Positions 17,029 to 26,928 of a stretch of DNA of 53,412 bases are shown here, in pieces. A program made the translations under genes and the position numbers. The notes below the pieces were generated by a model. It was given only the letters and a program-made list of their open reading frames with translations, did not search any database and was not told the DNA's origin. This DNA comes from Xenococcus sp. MO_188.B8. Its GTDB lineage: Bacteria; Cyanobacteriota; Cyanobacteriia; Cyanobacteriales; Xenococcaceae. Location: positions 1 through 53,412 of the forward strand of contig JASJDR010000037.1 of NCBI GenBank assembly GCA_030065615.1, given 5' to 3'. How positions within the stretch are numbered: position 1 is the stretch's first letter; every line of letters starts with the position of its first letter.

Positions 17029-17066
17029 GCTCCCCTCTCCTCGTAGGAGAGGGGCTGGGGGAGAGG
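17029..17066. repeat. GC-rich palindromic repeat, right copy
   Basis: This is the inverted partner of 15213-15250. It contains CCCCTCTCCT-CGT-AGGAGAGGGG and abuts the stop codon of acnB at 17067. It may double as a transcript-end hairpin for acnB, although no T tract follows. Confidence 0.85.
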
Positions 17067-19664
17067 TTAAACAGGCATACCTAAAATATCCTCAATCTTA
17101 GGCATTTCTTCCAAAGGAATTACTCTACCTTCATCTTCAAAACCAGCAATTTGGTCAAAATTCAGATAACGATATAAATCCCCTTCAAAGGGTTGAATTT
17201 TTTCCTTCACAATCGCCATATATTCCTCAACAGTAGGAATTTTACCTAACAAAGCACAGACCGCAGCCAATTCAGCAGAACCCAAATATACCTGTGCACC
17301 TTTACCCATGCGGTTGTTAAAGTTACGGGTAGAAGTAGAGAAGACTGTGGCATTATCTTCCACACGGGCTTGATTCCCCATACAGAGAGAACATCCAGGC
17401 ATTTCAGTACGGGCTCCCGCAGCTGCAAAGATGCCATAAACTCCTTCTTCACGAAGTTGTTTTTCATCCATGCGCGTGGGAGGACAGATCCATAATCGCC
17501 CTTTAACTACCCCTGCACCTTCGAGGATTTTAGCCGCAGCGCGATAATGACCGATATTAGTCATGCAAGACCCAATAAAGACTTCATCTACCCTATCTCC
17601 TGCACATTCTGACATTAATTTGACGTTGTCGGGGTCATTGGGTGCTGCAACTATAGGTTCTTTAATTTCATTGAGGTTGACATCGATGATGTCTGCATAA
17701 TCTGCATCTTCATCTGCAGACATTAACTGGGGATTAGCTAACCACTGTTCCATCTTAGCCACACGACGCATGATAGTACGAGCATCACTGTAACCTCGCG
17801 CTACCATATTTTTTAGCAGGGCAATATTAGAACGTAAATATTCCGCTACAGTTTCCTCACTGAGTTTAATGGTACTTCCTGAACAAGAACGTTCGGCGGT
17901 AGCATCGGTAAGTTCAAAAGCTTGTTCTACCTTTAAGTCGGGTAAGCCCTCCATCTCCATAATGCGCCCGTTGAACAGATTTTTCTTGTTTTCTTTGGCA
18001 ACAGTGAGTTTACCTTCTTGCATGGCTACCCAGGGAATAGCGTTCACAATATCTCTGAGGGTTACACCTGGTTGTAACTTGCCACTGAAACGTACCAAAA
18101 CTGATTCTGGCATATCTAGAGGCATGACGCCCAATGCTGCGGCAAAGGCTACTAAACCCGAACCTGCGGGGAAGGAAATACCAAGAGGAAAACGGGTGTG
18201 GGAGTCACCACCAGTACCTACTGTATCAGGTAATAACATTCTGTTTAACCAAGAGTGAATAATGCCATCCCCAGGACGTAAAGCTACTCCACCACGAGTG
18301 GAGAAGAAATCTGGTAATTCTTTATGGGTTTTAATATCTACAGGTTTCGGGTAAGCTGCAGTGTGACAGAAGGTTTGTAGGGTTAAGTCGGCATTGAAAC
18401 CCAGACAAGCTAGTTCTTTTAATTCATCGCGAGTCATCGGCCCTGTGGTATCCTGAGAGCCAACAGTAGTCATAATGGGTTCACAGGAAGTTCCAGGGCG
18501 AACTCCAGGTAACCCACAAGCTTTCCCGACCATTTTCTGTGCCAGAGTAAAACCTTTGCCTGTATCTTCCGGCATCGAGGGGCGCATAAATAAGGTAGAG
18601 TGTTCTAACCCTAATGCTTCTCTAGTCTTATCAGTTAGCGCCCTACCAATAAGTAAGGGAATTCTACCCCCAGCACGGACTTCATCCAAGATGGTATCGG
18701 GTTTGAGAGTGAAAGTTGAAATAATATCTCCGTTTTCGTCGGTGATTTCGCCTTTATAAGGATAGATCGTAATTACATCCCCAGTATTCATCTGGGAAAC
18801 ATCACATTCAATGGGTAGGGCACCAGAATCTTCAGCGGTATTAAAGAAGATTGGGGCAATTTTGCCTCCTAAGATATAGCCACCCGCTTTTTTATTGGGA
18901 ATAAAAGGTATTTCCATCCCTAAATGCCATAAAACGGAGTTAATTGCCGATTTACGAGATGAACCCGTACCAACAACGTCTCCCACATAAGCTACAGGAT
19001 GTCCTTTTTCTTTTAACTTTGCAATAGTTGCTAAACCATCGGGCATTTTTGCTTCCAACATTGCCAAAGCATGTAGGGGAATGTCTGGGCGAGTAGTCGC
19101 ATGGGGTGCAGGAGATAAATCATCGGTATTGGTTTCTCCTGGTACTTTGAAAACAGTAACGGTAATAGTTTCTGCTAATTTGGGACGGGAAATAAACCAT
19201 TCTCCATTTGCCCAAGAGTCAATTACTTGCTTGGCATAGGGATTAATGTCAGATAATTCTAAAACGTCGTTAAAAGCATCAAAAACTAACAGGGTTTTGC
19301 TTAATGCACTGACTGCTTCTGCTGCAATACTAGGATCATCAGATTTGAGTAATTCTACTAGAGACTGAACGTTATAGCCTCCTACCATTGTACCAAGTAG
19401 ATCTACAGCGCCTTGAGGAGAAATTAGGGGGCAGGCAATTTCTTTTTTAGCTAATGCGGTGAGAAAACCTGCTTTCACATAAGCAGCATCGTCTACTCCT
19501 GGTGGTACTCTGTCACGTAATAGGGCGAGTAATTCTTCTTTCTCTGCTTCTGGAGGATTTTTTAACATTTCGCAGAGTTGGGAGGTTTGTTCTGCAGTGA
19601 GGGATAACGGTGGTATTCCTTGAGCTTCTCTTTCGGCTTTGTGTTTACGGTAGGCTTCTAGCAT
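17067..19664 (-). CDS. acnB: Aconitate hydratase B (2-methylisocitrate dehydratase)
   Basis: The 865 residues match the usual AcnB length. AcnB interconverts citrate and isocitrate in the incomplete or branched TCA cycle of cyanobacteria. The swivel domain comes first, as in AcnB (N-terminal HEAT-like [16 protein letters not shown]), followed by the catalytic domains. The 4Fe-4S ligands are visible as the Cys of [11 protein letters not shown] (about 700) and the pair in GCSLCMG (about 758 and 761). [14 protein letters not shown] and GTSSRK-type substrate loops are intact. An AGGAG Shine-Dalgarno sequence lies 8-12 nt before the ATG. It is monocistronic. Confidence 0.97.
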   Translation of the reverse strand: MLEAYRKHKAEREAQGIPPLSLTAEQTSQLCEMLKNPPEAEKEELLALLRDRVPPGVDDAAYVKAGFLTALAKKEIACPLISPQGAVDLLGTMVGGYNVQSLVELLKSDDPSIAAEAVSALSKTLLVFDAFNDVLELSDINPYAKQVIDSWANGEWFISRPKLAETITVTVFKVPGETNTDDLSPAPHATTRPDIPLHALAMLEAKMPDGLATIAKLKEKGHPVAYVGDVVGTGSSRKSAINSVLWHLGMEIPFIPNKKAGGYILGGKIAPIFFNTAEDSGALPIECDVSQMNTGDVITIYPYKGEITDENGDIISTFTLKPDTILDEVRAGGRIPLLIGRALTDKTREALGLEHSTLFMRPSMPEDTGKGFTLAQKMVGKACGLPGVRPGTSCEPIMTTVGSQDTTGPMTRDELKELACLGFNADLTLQTFCHTAAYPKPVDIKTHKELPDFFSTRGGVALRPGDGIIHSWLNRMLLPDTVGTGGDSHTRFPLGISFPAGSGLVAFAAALGVMPLDMPESVLVRFSGKLQPGVTLRDIVNAIPWVAMQEGKLTVAKENKKNLFNGRIMEMEGLPDLKVEQAFELTDATAERSCSGSTIKLSEETVAEYLRSNIALLKNMVARGYSDARTIMRRVAKMEQWLANPQLMSADEDADYADIIDVNLNEIKEPIVAAPNDPDNVKLMSECAGDRVDEVFIGSCMTNIGHYRAAAKILEGAGVVKGRLWICPPTRMDEKQLREEGVYGIFAAAGARTEMPGCSLCMGNQARVEDNATVFSTSTRNFNNRMGKGAQVYLGSAELAAVCALLGKIPTVEEYMAIVKEKIQPFEGDLYRYLNFDQIAGFEDEGRVIPLEEMPKIEDILGMPV

Positions 19665-19741
19665 TTAGTAGTTCTCCTCTATAAGTGTATACATTATATT
19701 GCAGAGTATCTATTGTCTCATTTGATTCCCATATATCCTCC

Positions 19742-19933
19742 TTAATGAGGAGGATTGGTTTCGAAAAGAGGGAAGTAAGGTTGTCTGCTTTCTTTTAATT
19801 TATCGAGGATTGCAGATACTTGGCTATTAGGTTTTCAGGATTTGGTGATGAAAAATTGACAGACATCTATATTTTTGAGATCTTCTTCTGCTTTAACAAT
19901 ACCTACGCTAAATTTAGAGAACTGTAAACTTAA
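19742..19933 (-). pseudogene. Decayed gene remnant with in-frame TGA
   Basis: A minus-strand frame reads SKFSVGIVKAEEDLKNIDVC then FFITKS, a TGA at 19835-19837, and then SAILDKLKESRQPYFPLFE before its stop. It has protein-like composition but no start codon and one nonsense codon. The family is not recognised. It directly abuts a second remnant on the opposite strand. Confidence 0.35.
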
Positions 19934-20371
19934 TCTGTTGTAACAACTTATGACACTTTATTATCTGATTGTAAAAGTTTACTTCTCCATGCTTTTGGAG
20001 TTCGTAGAGGGGAATCAAAGCTAAGAGAAGATTTACGAGTCAGATCTAATTATTTAATTAACAAATGTATTGAACCGACTTTGAAAGGTTTTACCAAAGC
20101 TGCCATAGATGAAACAGCAGACGACAACGAATGGTTCAGCGCTCAGAAAGAAACGACTGCTAAAGGGGAAGGTTTTGAAGCTCGCCGTATTACTGTTACT
20201 CATGCCGATGGACAGGAAACTCATCGTGTAGTTTGGGTCGATAACGAGCAGGAAAAACAAGTAGAGCAACTAGTAGAAGAGGTAATGAATGTCTTGCCAA
20301 AAGATCCTCAACTACAGCAAGCCGTACTTACTAAGCCCACTGAAAGAATCTTACATGCTTCTTCAGGGTGA
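19934..20371 (+). pseudogene. C-terminal remnant of an unidentified larger protein
   Basis: An open frame of 145 codons begins after a stop at 19931 and has no ATG or GTG. The only initiator candidate is a TTG at 20081 without a ribosome binding site. The translation (HAFGVRRGESKLREDLRVRS, later GEGFEARRITVTHADGQE) looks like a genuine conserved C-terminal domain. It most likely lost its 5' part by deletion. The family is not identified. It lies 110 bp upstream of the phosphorothioation-associated methyltransferase. Confidence 0.5.
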
Positions 20372-20481
20372 ACTCAAGGAGTAACCAAAATTTCGAGAAA
20401 GCGTAAGATTAGAGAAAAGCAAACATCAAGTAAATCTGAAAAAATAAGCAAATAATCTAACTAAAACCAATTTCAGTCAAT

Positions 20482-22620
20482 ATGTCTGATGCATGCCGCG
20501 AAGCAGATCTCTTAGAGATCGCCAACTTTACCCAAATAGTTAAGTTATGTCGCCAGAGTAAAGTCGGCAAGATTTTACCCGATGCTTTTTACATTCATCT
20601 TAGCGCGATCGCAGAGTTAGACGATCTTTTAATTGCTTATGAGGCTAAAGCTAGAGAACTACTAGGCAAAAAAGATAATGACCGAGAGGGATGCGTGGGT
20701 TTCCCGCGCCTATCCAATCGAGGTGTTGACTACAATATTCTGAAATTTGGGTTAGCAAAACCCCAAATTTCTTATTTGTTCTATCCTAAATTCGATGAAG
20801 ATCCCCATCCTTGTCTGAAATCTAGCTTAATTATTAATTTGCAAACTAAAGGTATAGATTATCGAGATTATACAGATTCGAAAAATCCTCCTATCCTGCA
20901 CAGAAAAGAAACTTTTATCTCTAAGCAGCACCATCTGTACGATAAATTTAGTCACTTAACTAAGTGCGAACAGGAAGTTGGGTTATTGAAACCTGCCAAA
21001 CAGATTGGATTTCTCAAACAATGGCAACAATTTCTCAATCTCAATCATATTCAGTTTGAAGACCATTATTTAGCTTGCTCTTTGAACAAGGCTTCTAACC
21101 AAAATAAGCTTCTGGATATTGACCGTCATAAAGCAGCAATTGTACGTAACGATCTATCTCGTCCCGTCAAATTGGCTTTGGAAGCTAATTTGCTATCAGA
21201 TAAAGTCAGTTTTTTTGATTATGGTTGTGGTCGTGGTGGAGATGTTAGCAGGCTCGCTAGTCAGGGAATTGAAAGCGCGGGATGGGACCCTCATTATTTT
21301 CCTGAGTATTCATTAAAGTCGGCTGATGTTGTTAATGTTGGTTATGTCATTAACGTTATCGAAAATCTTACAGAACGTAGACAAGCCTTGATAAATGCCT
21401 GGAATCTGACCAATAAGGTTTTAATTGTCTCGGCTCAAGTATTGGTGAGCGATGCGAGTAAAAACTGGATTGCTTATGGCGACGGGGTAGTGACAAGTCG
21501 CAACACCTTTCAAAAATATTTTGAGCAGGAAGAACTTAAAATATATATCGATCAAGTGCTGGGAGTAGATTCGATACCTTCTGGTTTAGGGATCTATTTT
21601 GTTTTTCGAGATCCGATTGAAGCCGAAAAGTTTCGTTCTTCTCGTTTTCGCTCTCGTGCCAGAACTCCTAGGGTTCAGCTAAGAGTTAATTACTTTGAAG
21701 AATATCAACATTTACTTGCTCCTTTAATGGAGTTTATGACTGAAAGGGGTCGTCTACCGGTTAAAGGAGAATTAGATGGCGAACAAGAGATTCGGGCTAA
21801 ATTTGGCAGTTTGCGGAAAGCATTCAACCTAATACTTAGGGCAACTAGTGAAGATGAATGGACTGCAATTGCAGAAAAAAGAAGCCAGGAATTATTAATT
21901 TACTTGGCATTGACTAATTTTCATAAACGCCCTAAATACAGACAGCTATCCTCAGATGTCCAAGAAGATATCAAGGCATTATTTGGCAGTTATAAACAAG
22001 CTTGTACGGAAGCAGATGCCATGTTGCTGAGTTTGGGTAACTTGGAAAATATCAAACAGGCAGCAGATGAAAGTTCGATTGGGAAAAAACTAACTAATTC
22101 TTTGCTTATTCATATTAGTGCTTTAGATCAATTAGACCCATTGTTAAGGTTATACGAGGGATGTGCTAGTAGAACTATCGGGCGTTTAGAAGATGTCAAT
22201 ATTATTAAATTTCATACCAATAAGCCTCAAATTTCCTATCTTCATTATCCAAATTTCGATGATGATCCCCATCCATTTTTGAAAACGAGTATGCAAATTA
22301 GGTTAAGTGACCTGCGAGTCTTTTATCGTGATTATGAATTGCAAGACGATACTCCTATTTTGCATCAGAAAGATCTGTTAGTTACAGAGAATTATCCTGC
22401 TTACCAAAAATTTACCAAGTTAACAGCGCAAGAAAATAATTGGGATTTATTAAGTAATTGGCAGCAAATCAGATCTTATGGAGGTTGGCAAACTTGTTTA
22501 GAAGAACATTGTGCCGAACTGAAAGGTCATCGAGTCTACTTTAGAAAAGGCACCGATCCTTACAAACTAAAGATTCTAAAATCTGGAATTCAGAAAAGAA
22601 GTAGAAAGAGTAAGAGATGA
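20482..22620 (+). CDS. DNA phosphorothioation-associated putative methyltransferase
   Basis: The 712-residue protein matches the dnd-related methyltransferase family. A SAM-binding motif FDYGCGRGGD lies near residue 250, within a class I methyltransferase core. On each side sits a copy of one accessory domain: SKVGKILPDAFYIHLSAIAEL with PQISYLFYPKFDEDPHPCLK, and again SSIGKKLTNSLLIHISALDQL with PQISYLHYPNFDDDPHPFLK. The extreme C-terminus is basic (RKSKR). Members accompany phosphorothioate modification and restriction genes; the substrate is unproven. Core dnd genes are absent from this window. The start is the first ATG, with a weak ribosome binding site. Confidence 0.9.
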   Translation: MSDACREADLLEIANFTQIVKLCRQSKVGKILPDAFYIHLSAIAELDDLLIAYEAKARELLGKKDNDREGCVGFPRLSNRGVDYNILKFGLAKPQISYLFYPKFDEDPHPCLKSSLIINLQTKGIDYRDYTDSKNPPILHRKETFISKQHHLYDKFSHLTKCEQEVGLLKPAKQIGFLKQWQQFLNLNHIQFEDHYLACSLNKASNQNKLLDIDRHKAAIVRNDLSRPVKLALEANLLSDKVSFFDYGCGRGGDVSRLASQGIESAGWDPHYFPEYSLKSADVVNVGYVINVIENLTERRQALINAWNLTNKVLIVSAQVLVSDASKNWIAYGDGVVTSRNTFQKYFEQEELKIYIDQVLGVDSIPSGLGIYFVFRDPIEAEKFRSSRFRSRARTPRVQLRVNYFEEYQHLLAPLMEFMTERGRLPVKGELDGEQEIRAKFGSLRKAFNLILRATSEDEWTAIAEKRSQELLIYLALTNFHKRPKYRQLSSDVQEDIKALFGSYKQACTEADAMLLSLGNLENIKQAADESSIGKKLTNSLLIHISALDQLDPLLRLYEGCASRTIGRLEDVNIIKFHTNKPQISYLHYPNFDDDPHPFLKTSMQIRLSDLRVFYRDYELQDDTPILHQKDLLVTENYPAYQKFTKLTAQENNWDLLSNWQQIRSYGGWQTCLEEHCAELKGHRVYFRKGTDPYKLKILKSGIQKRSRKSKR

Positions 22621-22788
22621 TAAGATTTGATAGTAATATGAGAGGTTGAAATTTAAGCAGAAAATTGCTGGTGCTGGCGTCTCTTCGAGCATCATGAGTA
22701 ACTATACTTATACTTGTTGTTACTATCTTGCTTATACTTGATATCATCTTGCCTGTAAGCCAAGAAATGCTCCTTAGATACCAAAAAC

Positions 22789-24324
22789 ATGGTAGAAATT
22801 CCCAAAGTTCCTATTAGCACTACAACCAGCCAAGATTCTCCAGCTCACATCGATAACCGTTGGTTACTTACGGCGATCGCACTTTTCTTTCTAGGTGTCA
22901 TTACCCGTTTACCATTTCAAAGTCAAATTGTTTGGGATGATGGCGGTAATTTTGCCCTGGCAGTAGAACATTTTGATATGCGATTACAACAACCACAAAT
23001 GCCAGGGATGTTTGTGGTTTTTATTGGTTTGGCGCGCTTTTTTAATCTATTTCTCCATAATCCTACTGCTAGTTTAGTGATGGTCAATGTGGTAGCCTCA
23101 GGCGTAGCTGCTGCCATGCTATATGTTATCGGTACAAGTTGGTTTAATCCGCGAGTGGGTTGGACAGCTGCTTTATTAATGCTAACTAGTCCCCTGATTT
23201 GGTTTAACGGGGAAATGGCGCTATCCCATATGATTGAGTTTGCTTGGATAGTGTTAATTGATTATGCTGCCTATCGAACAGGTTTGGGAGAAAAAAAAGC
23301 TTTATTTGGTTTGGCAATTTTGATGGGTTTAGCAGGAGGTATTCGTCCGAGTACGCCCTTTTTTTTGTTACCTTTGGCTTTGGTCGCTACATTTGTGGGA
23401 CTGAGAAAGCGTAAATTTAACTTAAAAGATGTGGCTGTTGCCGTAGCTATGGGGTTAGCCGCGATCGCATTATGGATGATTCCTCTGATTATTAGTTCTG
23501 GTGGTTGGGATAGTTATTGGGGATTGATACAAGGATGGTTGCCCTTACACACAGAAAGGAAAGATGCGGATTCTGTGATCAAAATTATTGATAATGTCTT
23601 TGTGTTGCTGAAAGCGCTTTTGCGGACAGTAGGTTTGGGAATTCTTCCTCTGCTATGGATTGTAGCGATTAAAAAACCAAATTGGCTTAAAAGTTGTCGC
23701 CAAAATTGGGGCAATGGTGTAATTGCGATGTCCGTATTGCCAGGATTTTTGTTTTTTCTGCTCGTTCATTTACGTCGTAAAGGTCAGACTCTCACAATTA
23801 TGCCGGGATTTATTTTGCTAGCAGCATTAGCAATTGTGAGTTTTAGCGAAAGTTTATGGCCAAAAAAACGTCAGCGATGGGCATTATTAACTGCAGTGAT
23901 TGTTAGTTTGAATGGGCTCTTCTTTCTTTTTGGACCTGACGAGGTTTCTACTTGGCGAGAAATCCGTAATTTTGATGCTAGATTTATCGAACCTATAGAA
24001 TTTATTCAAGAGAATTTTGACCCAGAAACAACGGCAATTTTGTCTCATCCCCAGTATAAAAGACTGGTTCCGATTTACCTAAGAGAATATCAACAACCTC
24101 ACTTATCCAGTCAAGTTGCAGATTTTCGCGATCGCCCTCAAATTCTGACTGCTCCAGTAGATACCTTGGTTTTGCTAGATAAGAGAGTTCTTCGTAATCC
24201 AGAACAAACCAAAGATTTTCAAACCTTAGTTATGCCTAGTGGTACTACTATTCGTTATCTGACTTGGCCACAAGATAAACAATTACAAGTTACTACCAAG
24301 TATGTAAAATTAATGGCTCAATAA
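22789..24324 (+). CDS. GT39-like membrane glycosyltransferase (GT-C fold)
   Basis: The 511 residues include about ten hydrophobic segments starting near residue 27. The first periplasmic loop carries WDDGGNFALAVEHFD, where the acidic pair is the expected catalytic motif of PMT_2/GT39 polyprenyl-phosphate-sugar transferases. A soluble C-terminal part (about 390-511) follows. Such enzymes transfer sugars from lipid carriers to protein or glycan on the outer face of the cytoplasmic membrane. It starts a stretch of related membrane genes and is followed by 305 bp of non-coding DNA. Acceptor and donor are unknown. Confidence 0.8.
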   Translation: MVEIPKVPISTTTSQDSPAHIDNRWLLTAIALFFLGVITRLPFQSQIVWDDGGNFALAVEHFDMRLQQPQMPGMFVVFIGLARFFNLFLHNPTASLVMVNVVASGVAAAMLYVIGTSWFNPRVGWTAALLMLTSPLIWFNGEMALSHMIEFAWIVLIDYAAYRTGLGEKKALFGLAILMGLAGGIRPSTPFFLLPLALVATFVGLRKRKFNLKDVAVAVAMGLAAIALWMIPLIISSGGWDSYWGLIQGWLPLHTERKDADSVIKIIDNVFVLLKALLRTVGLGILPLLWIVAIKKPNWLKSCRQNWGNGVIAMSVLPGFLFFLLVHLRRKGQTLTIMPGFILLAALAIVSFSESLWPKKRQRWALLTAVIVSLNGLFFLFGPDEVSTWREIRNFDARFIEPIEFIQENFDPETTAILSHPQYKRLVPIYLREYQQPHLSSQVADFRDRPQILTAPVDTLVLLDKRVLRNPEQTKDFQTLVMPSGTTIRYLTWPQDKQLQVTTKYVKLMAQ

Positions 24325-24629
24325 AATAGAAAATTAATTAAGTTTTAGCTGTATTTTTGCCAAGATAATACTATTAAACTTTGCCAGAAAAATTTACTTG
24401 TTAAGACTATAAAATATTGTTATTTTATCCTAGTGATTCTTGATTTTTCCTTAATAGTTCTTGTTCAATTCCAAAGTCAAGTTACAGTGAGATTAATTTT
24501 GAAAAGGCAAAAAAGTGCAGATCATAGAATTATTTTTAATTAAACTTAGAATCACCTAAGTTGATAATTTTTTATTCTCTATTCCCTGTTTCCTATACTA
24601 TGCTCTCCTAAATACAAGAGAATCACTAA
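24325..24629. other. Intergenic DNA
   Basis: This is 305 bp of AT-rich DNA between two co-oriented membrane-protein genes. No gene, repeat or clear terminator is seen. Confidence 0.5.
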
Positions 24630-26726
24630 ATGAAACAACAAAAACAATCATTATTTATTTTAGCGACCTATGTTACGACTATTGCTACTTCTCTATTATT
24701 CTATGGTTATAAATTAACTTCCAGAAATACTTATAATCAAATTCCCGCCATTATCTCTTTACTTAATCCTGAATTATATAATGATGATTTTTATATTCAG
24801 GAAATGACCCAATTCACTCCTAGATTTTATTATTATTATTTGATCTATTGGGGCGTGAAATTAGGATTTAGTTTGCCTTGGGTTTGTTTTTTCTTGTATC
24901 TTATTGCTTTTAGTTCTTTTTTAATAGGATTATATTCTCTGGGCAGAATATTTAATCAATCTAGACTATCAGCTACTGTATTTACTTTTTTAGGTTTTGC
25001 GGCGACAGTGAATGGCAGAATTGGTTATGCAGATCTGTTTCGTACCGATCCGATTCCTGCTACTTTAGCGATGGGCTTGGTTGTTTGGGGATTTTATTTT
25101 TGTTTTCGTAAAAAATGGATTTTAGGTTATTTATTTTTTGGCTTAACTTGCTTTCTGCAATTTTTAGTGGGTGCTTTGCCTGGGATTTTAATGGCTGTGC
25201 CTTTATTAATATCAGGGAAGAATAATAAAAATTTTCAGCAAATATTTTTTTCATTTTTTGCTTTAGGAATGTGTATCAGTTTGATCTATATTCCGATGCT
25301 TTTATCTGGTAATACTAATAGTGGCTCTATCAGTAATGAAGAATTTGTTTATCTTTACGGCTACATACGTCACCCCCATCATTTATTCTTTTCTCATTTT
25401 GGGTTAAGACCTACGCGAGGTTGGTTAAATTTTATTTTGTTTACTGCTGGGGGCTTGCTTTGTATTAAAAGCTGTAAATCTTTAGATAAAGAGACTAAAT
25501 TACAATTAGCGGCAGTCATTTTTGTATCTTGCTGTCTACTAGTAATTAATTATATTTTTGTAGAAATTTATCCTGTAAATTTTATTGCTAAATTACAGTT
25601 TGCTCGGACGACACCTTTTGCTCAGTTAATGATTTTACTGGCAATTAGTGTTTTGGCGGAGGAAGAATATAGAAAAGGCAACATCCCTGTGGTTTTTCTC
25701 TTAATTATTGCTCCGATCTTAAGAGGTGCAGGCATATTATTACTAATTTTAGGCTCTAGTTTATGGTTAGAGCGTCGAGAAACAAGAATTGTTCGAGATC
25801 CCGATGATCTTGTTATTTTGTCCTGGGGCTTAATTTCTTTATTTTTTATTGCTATCTATTACCAACTATATTTTCTGGTGAGTCTATTTCTTATCAGTGT
25901 CTTAGTGACAGCTTGGTATTATCGCAAAGGAAATATTCACAACATTGTTAGTAAATCATGGGTAAAACTATTATCTCTGGGCTTTTTATTAATTTTAATG
26001 CCTCTGGTTTTTTTCCCTAATGGTATTATTGTCGATTTATTGTTTCTGCTGTGGCTGGGGACAAAAAATCATCAATTACTTGCCAAAAGAATCAAGCCAA
26101 TATCTATATTTTTATTTATGGTTTTTATGATTTTATATAATCATTATGACCTATTATTATTTAGTGCGATCGCGTTTCCCTGGTTGTTAGAGAGTTTAAT
26201 TTCCAGACCAGAACAAAGAAGAATGATTTCCTTTAGTTTAGCTATACTACTTAGTATTTACTTCAGTCTAAATTTCCTAAAAATTTTACCTCCTACCTTG
26301 TCAAGTTTTTTTGAATCGAGAGTTAGAATCGATGCCGTTGCTGACAATGATGTGGCAATTTTAGCTCAAAAATTCCAACAGCTAAGTCCCCAGAATGCCT
26401 TAGTCTTAGTGCCACCTTTAGACGAAGAATTTCGCTTTTATTCCCAAAGATCAGTCGCCTTTACTTTTAAAAGTTTTCCTTTTACCGATGAAGGAATTAA
26501 CCTATGGCGCGATCGCTTAGAAACTATTTCAGGAACCAAAGATTTTACTAACTTTAATAAATATGCTCTCGATAGTTTTTATAGTGAACATAGTAATTCT
26601 GAAATAATCGCCATTGCCCAACAGTTTAACGCGAATTATATCCTTACTCGTCTTGATTGGCATCAGAATTTGGATGGCTCCGTCATAGAGCAAGAGGGCG
26701 ATTGGATAATATATCAAATTAATTAA
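24630..26726 (+). CDS. Large multi-spanning membrane protein, GT-C-like (DUF6798-type)
   Basis: The 698 residues contain roughly 14-16 membrane segments and a C-terminal soluble domain from about residue 575. The first outer loop has NPELYNDDFYIQEM, a D-D pair placed like the catalytic loop of GT-C enzymes, and ATVNGRIGYADLFRTDP follows a few helices later. The C-terminal FRFYSQRSVAFTFKSFPF and WRDRLETISG are typical of a cyanobacterial family of unknown function. The likely role is glycan or lipid-linked sugar transfer, inferred from topology and neighbours. AGAGAA upstream of the ATG is a weak ribosome binding site. Confidence 0.7.
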   Translation: MKQQKQSLFILATYVTTIATSLLFYGYKLTSRNTYNQIPAIISLLNPELYNDDFYIQEMTQFTPRFYYYYLIYWGVKLGFSLPWVCFFLYLIAFSSFLIGLYSLGRIFNQSRLSATVFTFLGFAATVNGRIGYADLFRTDPIPATLAMGLVVWGFYFCFRKKWILGYLFFGLTCFLQFLVGALPGILMAVPLLISGKNNKNFQQIFFSFFALGMCISLIYIPMLLSGNTNSGSISNEEFVYLYGYIRHPHHLFFSHFGLRPTRGWLNFILFTAGGLLCIKSCKSLDKETKLQLAAVIFVSCCLLVINYIFVEIYPVNFIAKLQFARTTPFAQLMILLAISVLAEEEYRKGNIPVVFLLIIAPILRGAGILLLILGSSLWLERRETRIVRDPDDLVILSWGLISLFFIAIYYQLYFLVSLFLISVLVTAWYYRKGNIHNIVSKSWVKLLSLGFLLILMPLVFFPNGIIVDLLFLLWLGTKNHQLLAKRIKPISIFLFMVFMILYNHYDLLLFSAIAFPWLLESLISRPEQRRMISFSLAILLSIYFSLNFLKILPPTLSSFFESRVRIDAVADNDVAILAQKFQQLSPQNALVLVPPLDEEFRFYSQRSVAFTFKSFPFTDEGINLWRDRLETISGTKDFTNFNKYALDSFYSEHSNSEIIAIAQQFNANYILTRLDWHQNLDGSVIEQEGDWIIYQIN

Positions 26727-26928
26727 AACTCCTCGAAGCAAAATACGTAGAGCTTTATAGTTATATTTTGGGCAATCGCGATCGCAGATTAAACTGCCGA
26801 AGCAAAATTGTTGATAAATTAGGTTTCATTGTACCTAATGGCTTAATTTTAGAAAGCTGTTGCCTTAAAATTAGCTTTAATTTAATCTTAAATGTTACAT
26901 AATCAAATCAAATGTCAGAGATTATTGG

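Noticed and set aside
14716..19837. UGA recoding
   Set aside because: Two remnants with a lone TGA are better explained as pseudogenes. Intact genes in the window show no internal TGA.
22541..22747. Minus-strand frame at the end of the methyltransferase gene
   Set aside because: It overlaps conserved coding sequence and has no recognisable product or ribosome binding site.
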